Part shown: positions 16,888 through 24,049 of the stretch, piece after piece | Position numbering within the stretch: the stretch's first letter is position 1 | Layout of the letters: each line of letters starts with the position of its first letter | Assembly: GCA_002350525.1 (NCBI GenBank) | Contig: DEFA01000040.1 | Span: forward strand, 10,547 to 59,488 | Direction of reading: 5' to 3' | DNA from: Lachnospiraceae bacterium UBA2864 | GTDB taxonomy: Bacteria; Bacillota; Clostridia; Lachnospirales; Lachnospiraceae | DNA length: 48,942 nucleotides | Notes under the pieces: generated by a model | Told to the model about the DNA's origin: nothing | Databases searched by the model: none | Seen by the model: only the letters and a program-made list of their open reading frames with translations | Translations under genes and position numbers: made by a program

Positions 16888-17092
16888 GAGAACACATCTT
16901 GCTCCCGGTGACGAAGAACCTTGTCCGTTCTCGCCGTATTCGGATACTAATGTCAGAGAAACTTCTTTACGTGAAGCTATGAAATCAAAGTTTTTCAGAT
17001 CGCTGATAGAAGAAGGGCTTTTGAGTGATGACCATAAAGGCGGATGTGTTCTTTTTGAAAAGAGAGAGCTGATAAAAAATATTCTTGACTAA
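16880..17092 (+). pseudogene. C-terminal remnant of a radical SAM/SPASM protein
   Basis: 70-codon frame that can only start at a TTG inside the ohrR end and has no ribosome binding site. It resembles the auxiliary-cluster tail of radical SAM proteins: EEPCPFSPYSDTNVRETSLR, FFRSLIEEGLL, then DDHKGGCVLFEKRE. The radical SAM core (CxxxCxxC) is missing. It looks like a truncated gene now abutting ohrR. Identification rests on the CPF-PYSD and GGCxLFE patterns. Confidence 0.55.
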
Positions 17093-17134
17093 AGTTTATA
17101 CCGATGGTAACATATTATCAAATTGATAATATGT
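17085..17134 (+). promoter_or_regulatory. Promoter with 25-bp palindromic operator (12-1-12)
   Basis: TTGACT at 17085, 17 bp and TAACAT at 17108 form a promoter. Overlapping its -10 and start site is a perfect palindrome with 12-bp arms (ACATATTATCAA / TTGATAATATGT) around a single central A, 17110-17134. The position implies repression. The nearby OhrR is the leading candidate ligand, with related sites at 27989 and 42070. Confidence 0.7.
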
Positions 17135-17155
17135 ATTCAGCCATAGGAGGTAAAC

Positions 17156-17422
17156 ATGAAACAAAGAATAAAAAATATTTTCAGCGGTATTCTTACAGCC
17201 GGTTTGATAAACGTTTTTATCGGATTATTTTACTGGGTAGTTGTTGGGGGAATCCCATATCAGGATGCACCTCTTAATCTGCAGATCAATTATACGGTAA
17301 ATATGCGTGTCGGTGACACACTGTTTTTTATGGGGGCTGTTTTATGCTTTATTGGTATCCTCGGAAAAATTATGTTATACTTCTTCCGTAGAAAATCTGC
17401 TTCAAAGGAATCTTTGGTGTAG
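17156..17422 (+). CDS. Small two-helix membrane protein (DUF3955-like)
   Basis: 88-residue protein with two hydrophobic helices, about residues 10-32 and 52-76, and a basic C-terminal tail (FFRRKSASK). AGGAGG precedes the ATG by 8 bp. The arrangement resembles the DUF3955 family of unknown function; this is a weak resemblance. It is the first gene behind the palindromic operator and 34 bp before the ABC-F gene, so both are probably one operon. Confidence 0.75.
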   Translation: MKQRIKNIFSGILTAGLINVFIGLFYWVVVGGIPYQDAPLNLQINYTVNMRVGDTLFFMGAVLCFIGILGKIMLYFFRRKSASKESLV

Positions 17423-17456
17423 AGAGAAAAACTTTGCTGAAGAAAAAGGAAATCTT

Positions 17457-19016
17457 ATGAGCATATTAAATGTAGAACACTTAACACATGGATTCGGAGA
17501 CAGAGCGATATTTGATGATGTATCCTTCAGACTCCTTAAAGGTGAACATATTGGACTTATCGGAGCCAATGGCGAAGGTAAGTCCACTTTTATGAATATC
17601 ATAACCGGAAAACTCATGCCTGATGAGGGAACAATCGAGTGGGCAAAAAATGTAAAGGTCGGTTATCTCGATCAGCATGCGGTACTTAAGGAAGGCATGT
17701 CTATAAAGGATGCCCTGGCGAGTGCCTTTGACTCCCTTTTTGAAATGGAAGCCCATATGAATGAGCTTTACGAGAAAATGGGCGATGCCACGGAAGAAGA
17801 GATGGCTCTCTACATGGAAGAGACCGGTACAATTCAGGATATCCTTACAAACAGGGATTTCTATATGATCGATGCTAAAGTTGAAGAAGTAGCGAGAGCT
17901 TTAGGCCTGCTTGATCTCGGACTCGACAGAGATGTTACGGAATTATCCGGAGGACAGAGAACAAAGATACTTTTGGGAAAGCTTCTTCTCGAGAAACCCG
18001 ATATTCTGCTTCTTGACGAGCCGACAAACTATCTGGATGCGGAGCATATATCCTGGCTTACAAAGTATCTTCAGGATTATGAGAATGCATTTATCCTCAT
18101 ATCCCATGATATCCCATTTCTGAACAGTGTTATAAATATAATCTATCACATGGACGGAAACACACACAGTCTGGAAAGATATGTGGGTGATTATGATAAA
18201 TTTCAAGAAGTATATGAGATGAAGAAGTCACAGCGAGAGGCCGCCTACAACAAGCAGCAGCAGGAGATAGCCAAGCTGAAGGACTTTGTGGCACGTAACA
18301 AGGCCAGAGTTTCAACGAGAAATATGGCTATGTCTCGCCAGAAGAAACTTGATAATATGGATATTATCGAGAAGATATATGATAAGCCGAAGCCTGAGTT
18401 TAATTTCAGAGTGGCCAAAACACCGAGTAAGATTCTTTTTGAGACAAAGGATCTTGTGATAGGTTATGATGAACCGCTTTCTTCACCGCTTAATATATCT
18501 ATGGAGAGAGGTTACTGCGTAGTTCTTACGGGTGCTAACGGTATAGGAAAGACTACGCTCCTTAAGAGTATTCTCGGTCTTATCAAGCCTCTTAAAGGCA
18601 GCGTGGAGTTGGGAGAAAATCTTGAGATAGGTTATTTCGAGCAGGAAATGTCGCAGGATATAGAGACAACCTGTCTTCAGGAAATATGGAATGAGTTTCC
18701 GGGATTTACGCAGTATGAAGTAAGATCGGCTCTTGCGAAATGTGGTCTTACAACAAAACATATCGAAAGTAAATGCAAGGTTCTCTCGGGAGGAGAACAG
18801 GCAAAGGTTAGATTATGTAAATTGATTAACAGGGAATCAAATCTGTTGGTCCTTGATGAGCCGACAAACCATCTTGATGCGGATGCAAAGGAAGAACTGC
18901 TTCGTGCCCTTAAAGAGTATAAGGGAAGTATCCTTATGGTATGTCATGAACCTGAGTTTTATGAGAGACTCACACCGGTGATATGGGACTGCACCAAGTG
19001 GACAACGAAACTTTAA
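17457..19016 (+). CDS. ABC-F family ATPase (YkpA/YbiT-like)
   Basis: 519-residue cytoplasmic protein with two ABC domains and no membrane part. The ATG at 17457 follows AAGGAAA; the frame extends 50 codons upstream through the previous gene without a plausible start. Domain 1 has GANGEGKST, LSGGQRTKILL and LLLDEPTNYLD. The linker (about 240-320) is helical and basic, with VSTRNMAMSRQKKLD. Domain 2 has GANGIGKTT, LSGGEQAKVRL and LVLDEPTNHLD. This is the ABC-F plan; members act on ribosomes as translation factors or antibiotic-protection proteins. The short C-terminus without a coiled-coil extension fits housekeeping YkpA/YbiT-type members better than Vga/Lsa resistance types. Confidence 0.9.
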   Translation: MSILNVEHLTHGFGDRAIFDDVSFRLLKGEHIGLIGANGEGKSTFMNIITGKLMPDEGTIEWAKNVKVGYLDQHAVLKEGMSIKDALASAFDSLFEMEAHMNELYEKMGDATEEEMALYMEETGTIQDILTNRDFYMIDAKVEEVARALGLLDLGLDRDVTELSGGQRTKILLGKLLLEKPDILLLDEPTNYLDAEHISWLTKYLQDYENAFILISHDIPFLNSVINIIYHMDGNTHSLERYVGDYDKFQEVYEMKKSQREAAYNKQQQEIAKLKDFVARNKARVSTRNMAMSRQKKLDNMDIIEKIYDKPKPEFNFRVAKTPSKILFETKDLVIGYDEPLSSPLNISMERGYCVVLTGANGIGKTTLLKSILGLIKPLKGSVELGENLEIGYFEQEMSQDIETTCLQEIWNEFPGFTQYEVRSALAKCGLTTKHIESKCKVLSGGEQAKVRLCKLINRESNLLVLDEPTNHLDADAKEELLRALKEYKGSILMVCHEPEFYERLTPVIWDCTKWTTKL

Positions 19017-19033
19017 AGATATATGAAAAAGAA

Positions 19034-19060
19034 AAAAGCATCCGGGTGGATGCTTTTTTC
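19034..19060 (+). terminator. Terminator of the ABC-F gene
   Basis: AAAAAGCATCC and GGATGCTTTTTT form a perfect stem with a GGGT loop, ending in T6. Its A/T symmetry would let it work in both directions. Confidence 0.88.
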
Positions 19061-19220
19061 TTCACACTATTTAATCTATAAACCTTTGAGAGAGATTTAC
19101 TTGAATACCATCTCTTGGCTTGTGTATATATTACAACAATCAATATATGAAGTGATGAGCAGTTTTTTAAATAATTGTTAACAAACTGTAAATATCATAG
19201 AGAAGTGTAAATAGAAGAAG

Positions 19221-19254
19221 AGCTGCCGTATCGGATCTGATCCGACCGGCAGCT
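19221..19254 (-). terminator. Terminator-like hairpin of the TULIP operon
   Basis: AGCTGCCG/CGGCAGCT plus an inner TCGGATC/GATCCGA make a long stem 12 bp after the stop of the last minus-strand gene. The minus-strand T-run afterwards is interrupted (CTTCTTCT). The outer stem recurs at 22177. Confidence 0.65.
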
Positions 19255-19265
19255 TCCTTAAAGTT

Positions 19266-20897
19266 TTAAGCGCTTATCAGTCTTCCTTCTTTAAGCTGGA
19301 AAGATTCATCAATCGCAAGATTTCCTTCAAAGATAAGAGCTCCAAGGTAGTCGATATTTGTGAGATCAAGTCCGCCTTCACAGCAGAATGGCCACTTAAT
19401 CTGACTGCTCGCAATCTTAACCATAGGCTCGATGGAAGGAACGGCGTCCTGAATACCTTCCGCTATGACCTTTTCTATGATCACATGGATGGTTATGCTG
19501 ACAATTGCAACAACAAGTGCGGCAATTATTCCGATAACCAGAGCTACGATAGGTCCTGCAACACAGGCTGCAATAGCTGTAACTACCGCACCGATCAGGC
19601 CAAGGATTACCTCGGTAACAATGATTCCCGGTGAGGTTTCTACACTGTTGCTGATCTCCGGATCGCCGACCATTTCATAGGACATTATCTTTTCGCCATT
19701 GCTGTTTACATCCATGATCAGAGTCTGTTTTGTAACGATGACCGTATGAGATACGATTCCCGGAGAAATCTCACAGCTGACTTTTGTGGTTGTTCTTATA
19801 TAGGTTTCATCGAAAGTAATCTCAAAGTCATCCGCAACAGGATGATAGTAGATGGCTCCTACCTTAACGTCATCAAGCTTAAGCTTTTTTGCATTGATGG
19901 TTAATCCGGTTTTGTCAATCGTATAGTCCGCCTGTGATGATCCCGGGAATATATACGGAAGAGACGGGAAAAGCTGATATCTTACAAAGATTTCACGACT
20001 TATTACAAACAGGGCATTATTATCTTCCTTGAGTGATACAGCCGGAAGCTGGTTAGGAAGACCTGCGTATGAGCGGTGGTTTGTCATACATAATATGCCG
20101 AAAGTACTTGTATCTTCCGTACCGATATCGGTATATGCATAACTGATCGAGGTGGCTCTGAGCCAGCTGAACTGCTCGGAACCTTCACCCATGTTATTGA
20201 TATTAATGGTTGAGAATAAAGTATCGAATTTCTTCAGGTTTTCAGGTATATTCAGCCACTTTTCAACTTCGCCCTTGAGGATGCTCTTATTAATGTCATC
20301 CATGTATTCGTTCTCAACATGGAGATTTATAACAGCAGCTATCGGTTCTGTAGGAGTTGCTCCCTCTGCATTGATATAGAGATTATATTCACCATCGGCT
20401 ATGGATGGTTCGGGAAGAGGGAAGTACTGAAGTTTTACCAGAATATCAACGGAACTTCCGGCAAGATCAAAGGTATCCTGACCGTTAAACTGAATTCCTC
20501 TGTAGACACCGTTTTTAAAAGGTACATTGATCTTTACATTTTTTCCGTCACCGCCGGTAACTACCTGCCATGCATCGAATTCACCGTTTACTGATATGGT
20601 TGATCCGGGCTCGGTTATATCCATTGATTCAGGATAAGTTTTAGCAACCTTTATCTGAGCGTTAAGTGCAGATACACGACAGATAGAAACGGTGTCCCAC
20701 CCATTTGTCGAAATGGACTGATCAAGCATGATCTTGTTTGTGCTCTTAAGAAGATTTGATGGCTTTGCCGCATTTTTATAAAGCGGTGTCTTCTTCATAT
20801 TCTTTATTGCATCCTGATTCCAGTCAGGAATCTTAAACTCCACTACATTATTAAAACCGGATAAAAGAACCTTACCCTCATTGTTATTATTTTCCAT
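19266..20897 (-). CDS. P47-like TULIP-family protein with C-terminal hydrophobic hairpin
   Basis: 543-residue protein without signal peptide. After an N-terminal extension of about 60 residues comes STNGWDTVSICRVSALNAQI, the diagnostic start of P47/OrfX-type TULIP proteins (lipid-binding tubular folds known from botulinum toxin gene clusters). A second conserved patch is GEFDAWQVVTGGDGKNVKINVP. Near residues 430-474 is a long Ala/Gly/Val/Ile-rich segment able to form two membrane helices. A C-terminal cap (IKWPFCCEGGLDLTNIDYLG) follows. AAGGAGG lies about 8 bp before the ATG. The next minus-strand gene upstream encodes a paralogue, 13 bp away. Role unknown; lipid binding or membrane insertion is inferred. 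The family call comes from motif recognition, not a search. Confidence 0.75.
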   Translation of the reverse strand: MENNNNEGKVLLSGFNNVVEFKIPDWNQDAIKNMKKTPLYKNAAKPSNLLKSTNKIMLDQSISTNGWDTVSICRVSALNAQIKVAKTYPESMDITEPGSTISVNGEFDAWQVVTGGDGKNVKINVPFKNGVYRGIQFNGQDTFDLAGSSVDILVKLQYFPLPEPSIADGEYNLYINAEGATPTEPIAAVINLHVENEYMDDINKSILKGEVEKWLNIPENLKKFDTLFSTININNMGEGSEQFSWLRATSISYAYTDIGTEDTSTFGILCMTNHRSYAGLPNQLPAVSLKEDNNALFVISREIFVRYQLFPSLPYIFPGSSQADYTIDKTGLTINAKKLKLDDVKVGAIYYHPVADDFEITFDETYIRTTTKVSCEISPGIVSHTVIVTKQTLIMDVNSNGEKIMSYEMVGDPEISNSVETSPGIIVTEVILGLIGAVVTAIAACVAGPIVALVIGIIAALVVAIVSITIHVIIEKVIAEGIQDAVPSIEPMVKIASSQIKWPFCCEGGLDLTNIDYLGALIFEGNLAIDESFQLKEGRLISA

Positions 20898-20910
20898 ATG
20901 TTTGTCCTCC

Positions 20911-22143
20911 TTATGAATATTGTAAAACTAATGCTTCGCTTAAATATGCGGCGTTCAGTACACCTGTCTTACCGAACCAGTCAGTAGTATTAAGTTCGGC
21001 TGCATCCAGAGATGCACTGTTATCCTCGATTTCATCTATAAGATCGTCGGAAATGATCAGAACCACTATATTTACGATTATTCCAACAATCGGGATGAGG
21101 AATGCCAGATACCAAGGTATATCTTCGTCATGATCAAAATCCGAACTTTCCTTTTTGAAAGAAATGATATGGTTGTCTTTCAGGTATACAGACATTGATA
21201 CATTGCCGTTCCAATACATATCAATACCTGCATACATATCGCAGTAACCGTTATATTTGACATTTAGACGGCTGCCTTCAATACTGCCTTCGTTCCCGTC
21301 GGAATATACTACCGGAGTATAATAGATGGCGCCTGACTTTATCTCGTCCATTTCCAGTTCGCGATTGTTTTTGAAGCCTGTATCGGTAATAGTAAAATCA
21401 GATTCGTCTGCATCCTGATACATTGGGTAAACACCCGGCAGGATCATATTCGTTAAAACTTTTTTCGATGATATGATGAAATAGGAATCTCCTTCAAAGG
21501 AAAGACCCGAGACATCGATATCCAGCGGAAGACTGGATATATCTCTGTCATCACATACAGCGAGGATACAGAGATATCCGCTATCCAGATAAGAATATTT
21601 TGCTTTGTGTGGAAGAAGCCAGTCAGGGCAACCCTCTTTGGTAAAGTCTACTTCCGCAAAGAACAGAACCAGCTGATCCGAATGATCTATCAGATAATTA
21701 CATATGCCGTCCAATACAACGCTTCCAAGAACACCGAGAGTTCCTTTTTCGTCTATAATGGTTATCGGAAGTATCCATCCTTCTTCATCGGTTATCTGAC
21801 TCGAATCTTTAGCCAGATGGATATAAGCGGTTTTTAAATATGTTTTGTCCGGCTTCGGAATAAGCGACAGAGTAAAAGATACAATTGCACTGACACCCTC
21901 AAGATTATAGATTGTGCCGTTAAGATTCAGTTCTCCGCTTCGTATCGGAAGCTCCATTCTGAGAAGCTTGCCTCCGCCGCCGTCTATAATTTTCCATGGG
22001 TCGAATTCACCTTTTATATATCGTCCTTCTTCTTCGAATTCATAATAAAAGGTCGGATCTACTTTGTCCCATGAAGCTGCAAGTTCTGCATTGATTCGAT
22101 CCTGTTTTATGATACTTATCGTATCCCATCCTTTTGTTAACAT
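20911..22143 (-). CDS. P47-like TULIP-family protein, shorter paralogue
   Basis: 410 residues from the ATG at 22143, which AAAGGAGG precedes by 5 bp; the frame extends ten codons further upstream without support. It starts directly with LTKGWDTISIIKQDRINAEL and shares GEFDPWKIIDGGGGKLLRMELP with the larger neighbour, so the two are diverged paralogues. The predicted fold is mostly beta strands. A single hydrophobic segment of about 22 residues (WYLAFLIPIVGIIVNIVVLI) near residues 343-365 replaces the long hairpin of the paralogue. The C-terminal cap DWFGKTGVLNAAYLSEAL corresponds to that of the partner. There is no secretion signal. The pair may form a heteromer that handles lipid or a hydrophobic ligand; this is inference. 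Confidence 0.72.
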   Translation of the reverse strand: MLTKGWDTISIIKQDRINAELAASWDKVDPTFYYEFEEEGRYIKGEFDPWKIIDGGGGKLLRMELPIRSGELNLNGTIYNLEGVSAIVSFTLSLIPKPDKTYLKTAYIHLAKDSSQITDEEGWILPITIIDEKGTLGVLGSVVLDGICNYLIDHSDQLVLFFAEVDFTKEGCPDWLLPHKAKYSYLDSGYLCILAVCDDRDISSLPLDIDVSGLSFEGDSYFIISSKKVLTNMILPGVYPMYQDADESDFTITDTGFKNNRELEMDEIKSGAIYYTPVVYSDGNEGSIEGSRLNVKYNGYCDMYAGIDMYWNGNVSMSVYLKDNHIISFKKESSDFDHDEDIPWYLAFLIPIVGIIVNIVVLIISDDLIDEIEDNSASLDAAELNTTDWFGKTGVLNAAYLSEALVLQYS

Positions 22144-22176
22144 GATGTCCTCCTTTCTATTATTTATCTGCAAATT

Positions 22177-22227
22177 AAAAGCTGCCGGCTAACTGTTATA
22201 CGGAGTATATCAGCAGCGGCAGCTTTT
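22177..22227 (-). terminator. Intra-operon hairpin before the TULIP pair
   Basis: AAAAGCTGCCG and CGGCAGCTTTT make a perfect 11-bp stem with a 29-nt loop between the hydrolase and the shorter TULIP gene. On the minus strand it ends in TTTTAATTT. It would lower or separate expression of the TULIP pair relative to the upstream genes. Confidence 0.7.
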
Positions 22228-22274
22228 GAGTTAAGAAAACGCTATCAGGTAAATATTTGCCCTGAAAGGTAGGA

Positions 22275-23297
22275 TTATTCGGTTGTGTTGTATTCGGCTA
22301 TATCTTCTTCTGAGTAAGTGAGTACACCAAGATTATCAAGATTGGTAGAATTTGAATATATGTCTTCCGGTGTAACAAACGCTTCCTGGAAGCGAAGGAA
22401 TTTCTCTAACAGAGTGCGTACCTCCTCGGCAGTTACTATCGGACTGGTTTCAACAGATTTCTCGGAAGATGTATCTTTGTCAAAAGCCTTCAGGAACCAT
22501 TTTGCAAAATTATAGATTGCCATGATGATATCATCGGATATTTCTTTTGCAGAGCCTATCTCAGGATGGCTCTCAGACTTATGCGCTATAAGCTGTTCGC
22601 AGTACATTTTCAGTTTATCGGATGAAGCTTCGGCAGAGTCGTTTTCCGGAGCTTCAGCACCGAGAATGTGATGTGACTTAAAAGTTTTATCCGGATCGGC
22701 GATAAGCTGATCTATTATTCTCTTAATAAGAGAGGATATGGTATTAACTTTCTCATTGTAGTGGATCTTATACTCAGGGCCGTAACTAACTGCTGCTTCA
22801 TCATAGCAGAAGGTGGCAAACTCTGAGCATACCATCGGAGGAACATCTGAGTCGGGTGATTTGATCTTATTACAGAATTTGATGAGTTCATAGGTAATGA
22901 GCCTCAGGATATTCTTTATGATATCACCTGTTATGGTATCCGGAATAAAATCTCCGATAATGATATAGAGCCCAAGCAGAACGAGATTGGCATCCGGATA
23001 CGGAAGCTTTGCCTCGACGTACTTCATGGCAATATCATCAACCTTGGATGTATCCGGAGCGTTCTTTAATCTGAGAATATGCATTACTCTTGATCCCGGC
23101 GGATCGATGGGAATCCTGGAAGCAAATTTGTTTCCTTCTTCCATGATATAAGCGGGATTAAAATCCGACAACGCAGTATGAGTCACGGTTGAATGCGTGA
23201 GATATGCGATGGTGCTTGATATAAAGTCAGAGTAATCTGCTTCATATAAGATAAGGTCTCCGGGTTTCAGTTCGTTTAATTTGATTGTGTCAGCCAT
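22275..23297 (-). CDS. Permuted papain-like (YiiX/NlpC-P60 superfamily) hydrolase
   Basis: 340-residue protein without signal peptide. Residues 1-165 fit the circularly permuted NlpC/P60 fold: LKPGDLILYEA opens the barrel, H40 lies in TVTHTAL, an acidic residue in YIMEEG (around 53), and the candidate nucleophile C157 in PPMVCSEFATFCYDEAA. In this permuted class (YiiX, LRAT, PPPDE) the His precedes the Cys, as here. Members cleave amide or thioester bonds, or transfer acyl groups on lipids. The C-terminal 110 residues are acidic, helical and unassigned. The gene follows the LytTR regulator by 12 bp (TAAGGAGG site) and precedes two lipid-binding-type TULIP genes, so lipid or acyl chemistry is an attractive but unproven role. 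Confidence 0.68.
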   Translation of the reverse strand: MADTIKLNELKPGDLILYEADYSDFISSTIAYLTHSTVTHTALSDFNPAYIMEEGNKFASRIPIDPPGSRVMHILRLKNAPDTSKVDDIAMKYVEAKLPYPDANLVLLGLYIIIGDFIPDTITGDIIKNILRLITYELIKFCNKIKSPDSDVPPMVCSEFATFCYDEAAVSYGPEYKIHYNEKVNTISSLIKRIIDQLIADPDKTFKSHHILGAEAPENDSAEASSDKLKMYCEQLIAHKSESHPEIGSAKEISDDIIMAIYNFAKWFLKAFDKDTSSEKSVETSPIVTAEEVRTLLEKFLRFQEAFVTPEDIYSNSTNLDNLGVLTYSEEDIAEYNTTE

Positions 23298-23309
23298 GTT
23301 AAAACCTCC

Positions 23310-24044
23310 TTACTGTAATTGATTTTTAAGTGCTTTCACATTGTTTCTGCTTAGTGGTATTACGTCTTTTATTCCTTTAAAGAAAATGTCATACGTATAG
23401 CTTATCCGCGGACTGAAATGATCTACTTTGGACAGGTTCACCAGATAGCATTTATGAGTTTTAAAGAAATAAAGCGGCTTCAGCTTCTCTTCGTAAAATC
23501 CGAGAGATTTGTTGCCCCGATATATACTGTCTTTGGTATGAATATATACATTACTCTGGATAGTTTCGAAGTAGAAGATATCCTCTGTATTTATAAGAGC
23601 TATATCTTCGTTGTTATATCCGCATATGATATTCAGCGGATACTCGATATTATGGGATATAGAATCATAATCAGGTTTTTGAATGACTGAGGCCTTACGT
23701 ATTTTATCTATACACTGCTTCAGACGATTCGGAGAGAAAGGCTTCTGAATGTAGTCAAGTGCATTAAGCTCAAAAGCTTTTACGGCTCCCTCCGTGTGGG
23801 CTGTGATAAAACATATCTTGGTATCGGGATGCAGAAGAGTTATCTGCTCTGCAATATAGAGTCCGCTGATATTGGGCATCTCGACATCCAGAAAGAGAAG
23901 ATCGATACTGTTCCTGATGAGATAGGCCAGTGCTTCCACAGGATCGGTAAAGGTATTTACGATCTCCAGCTCCGTATAATCTTTAAGATGAGTCTTAAGG
24001 TTTTCCACTGAATTATATTCGTCATCAACGATTACGACTTTCAT
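23310..24044 (-). CDS. LytTR-family response regulator
   Basis: 244-residue regulator. Receiver domain 1-120 with the acidic pair D7/D8, phospho-acceptor D53 in LLFLDVEMPN, and lysine in YIQKPF. The LytTR DNA-binding domain spans about 140-243 and includes IFYFETIQSNVYIHTKD, FFKTHKCYLVNLSKVDHF and the basic end IPLSRNNVKALKNQL. It starts 5 bp after the kinase stop; its AAGGAGG lies inside the last kinase codons. LytTR proteins bind paired 9-bp direct repeats about 21 bp apart; three such repeats occur at 26009-26059 in front of the kinase gene. Confidence 0.94.
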   Translation of the reverse strand: MKVVIVDDEYNSVENLKTHLKDYTELEIVNTFTDPVEALAYLIRNSIDLLFLDVEMPNISGLYIAEQITLLHPDTKICFITAHTEGAVKAFELNALDYIQKPFSPNRLKQCIDKIRKASVIQKPDYDSISHNIEYPLNIICGYNNEDIALINTEDIFYFETIQSNVYIHTKDSIYRGNKSLGFYEEKLKPLYFFKTHKCYLVNLSKVDHFSPRISYTYDIFFKGIKDVIPLSRNNVKALKNQLQ

Positions 24045-24049
24045 GTATG

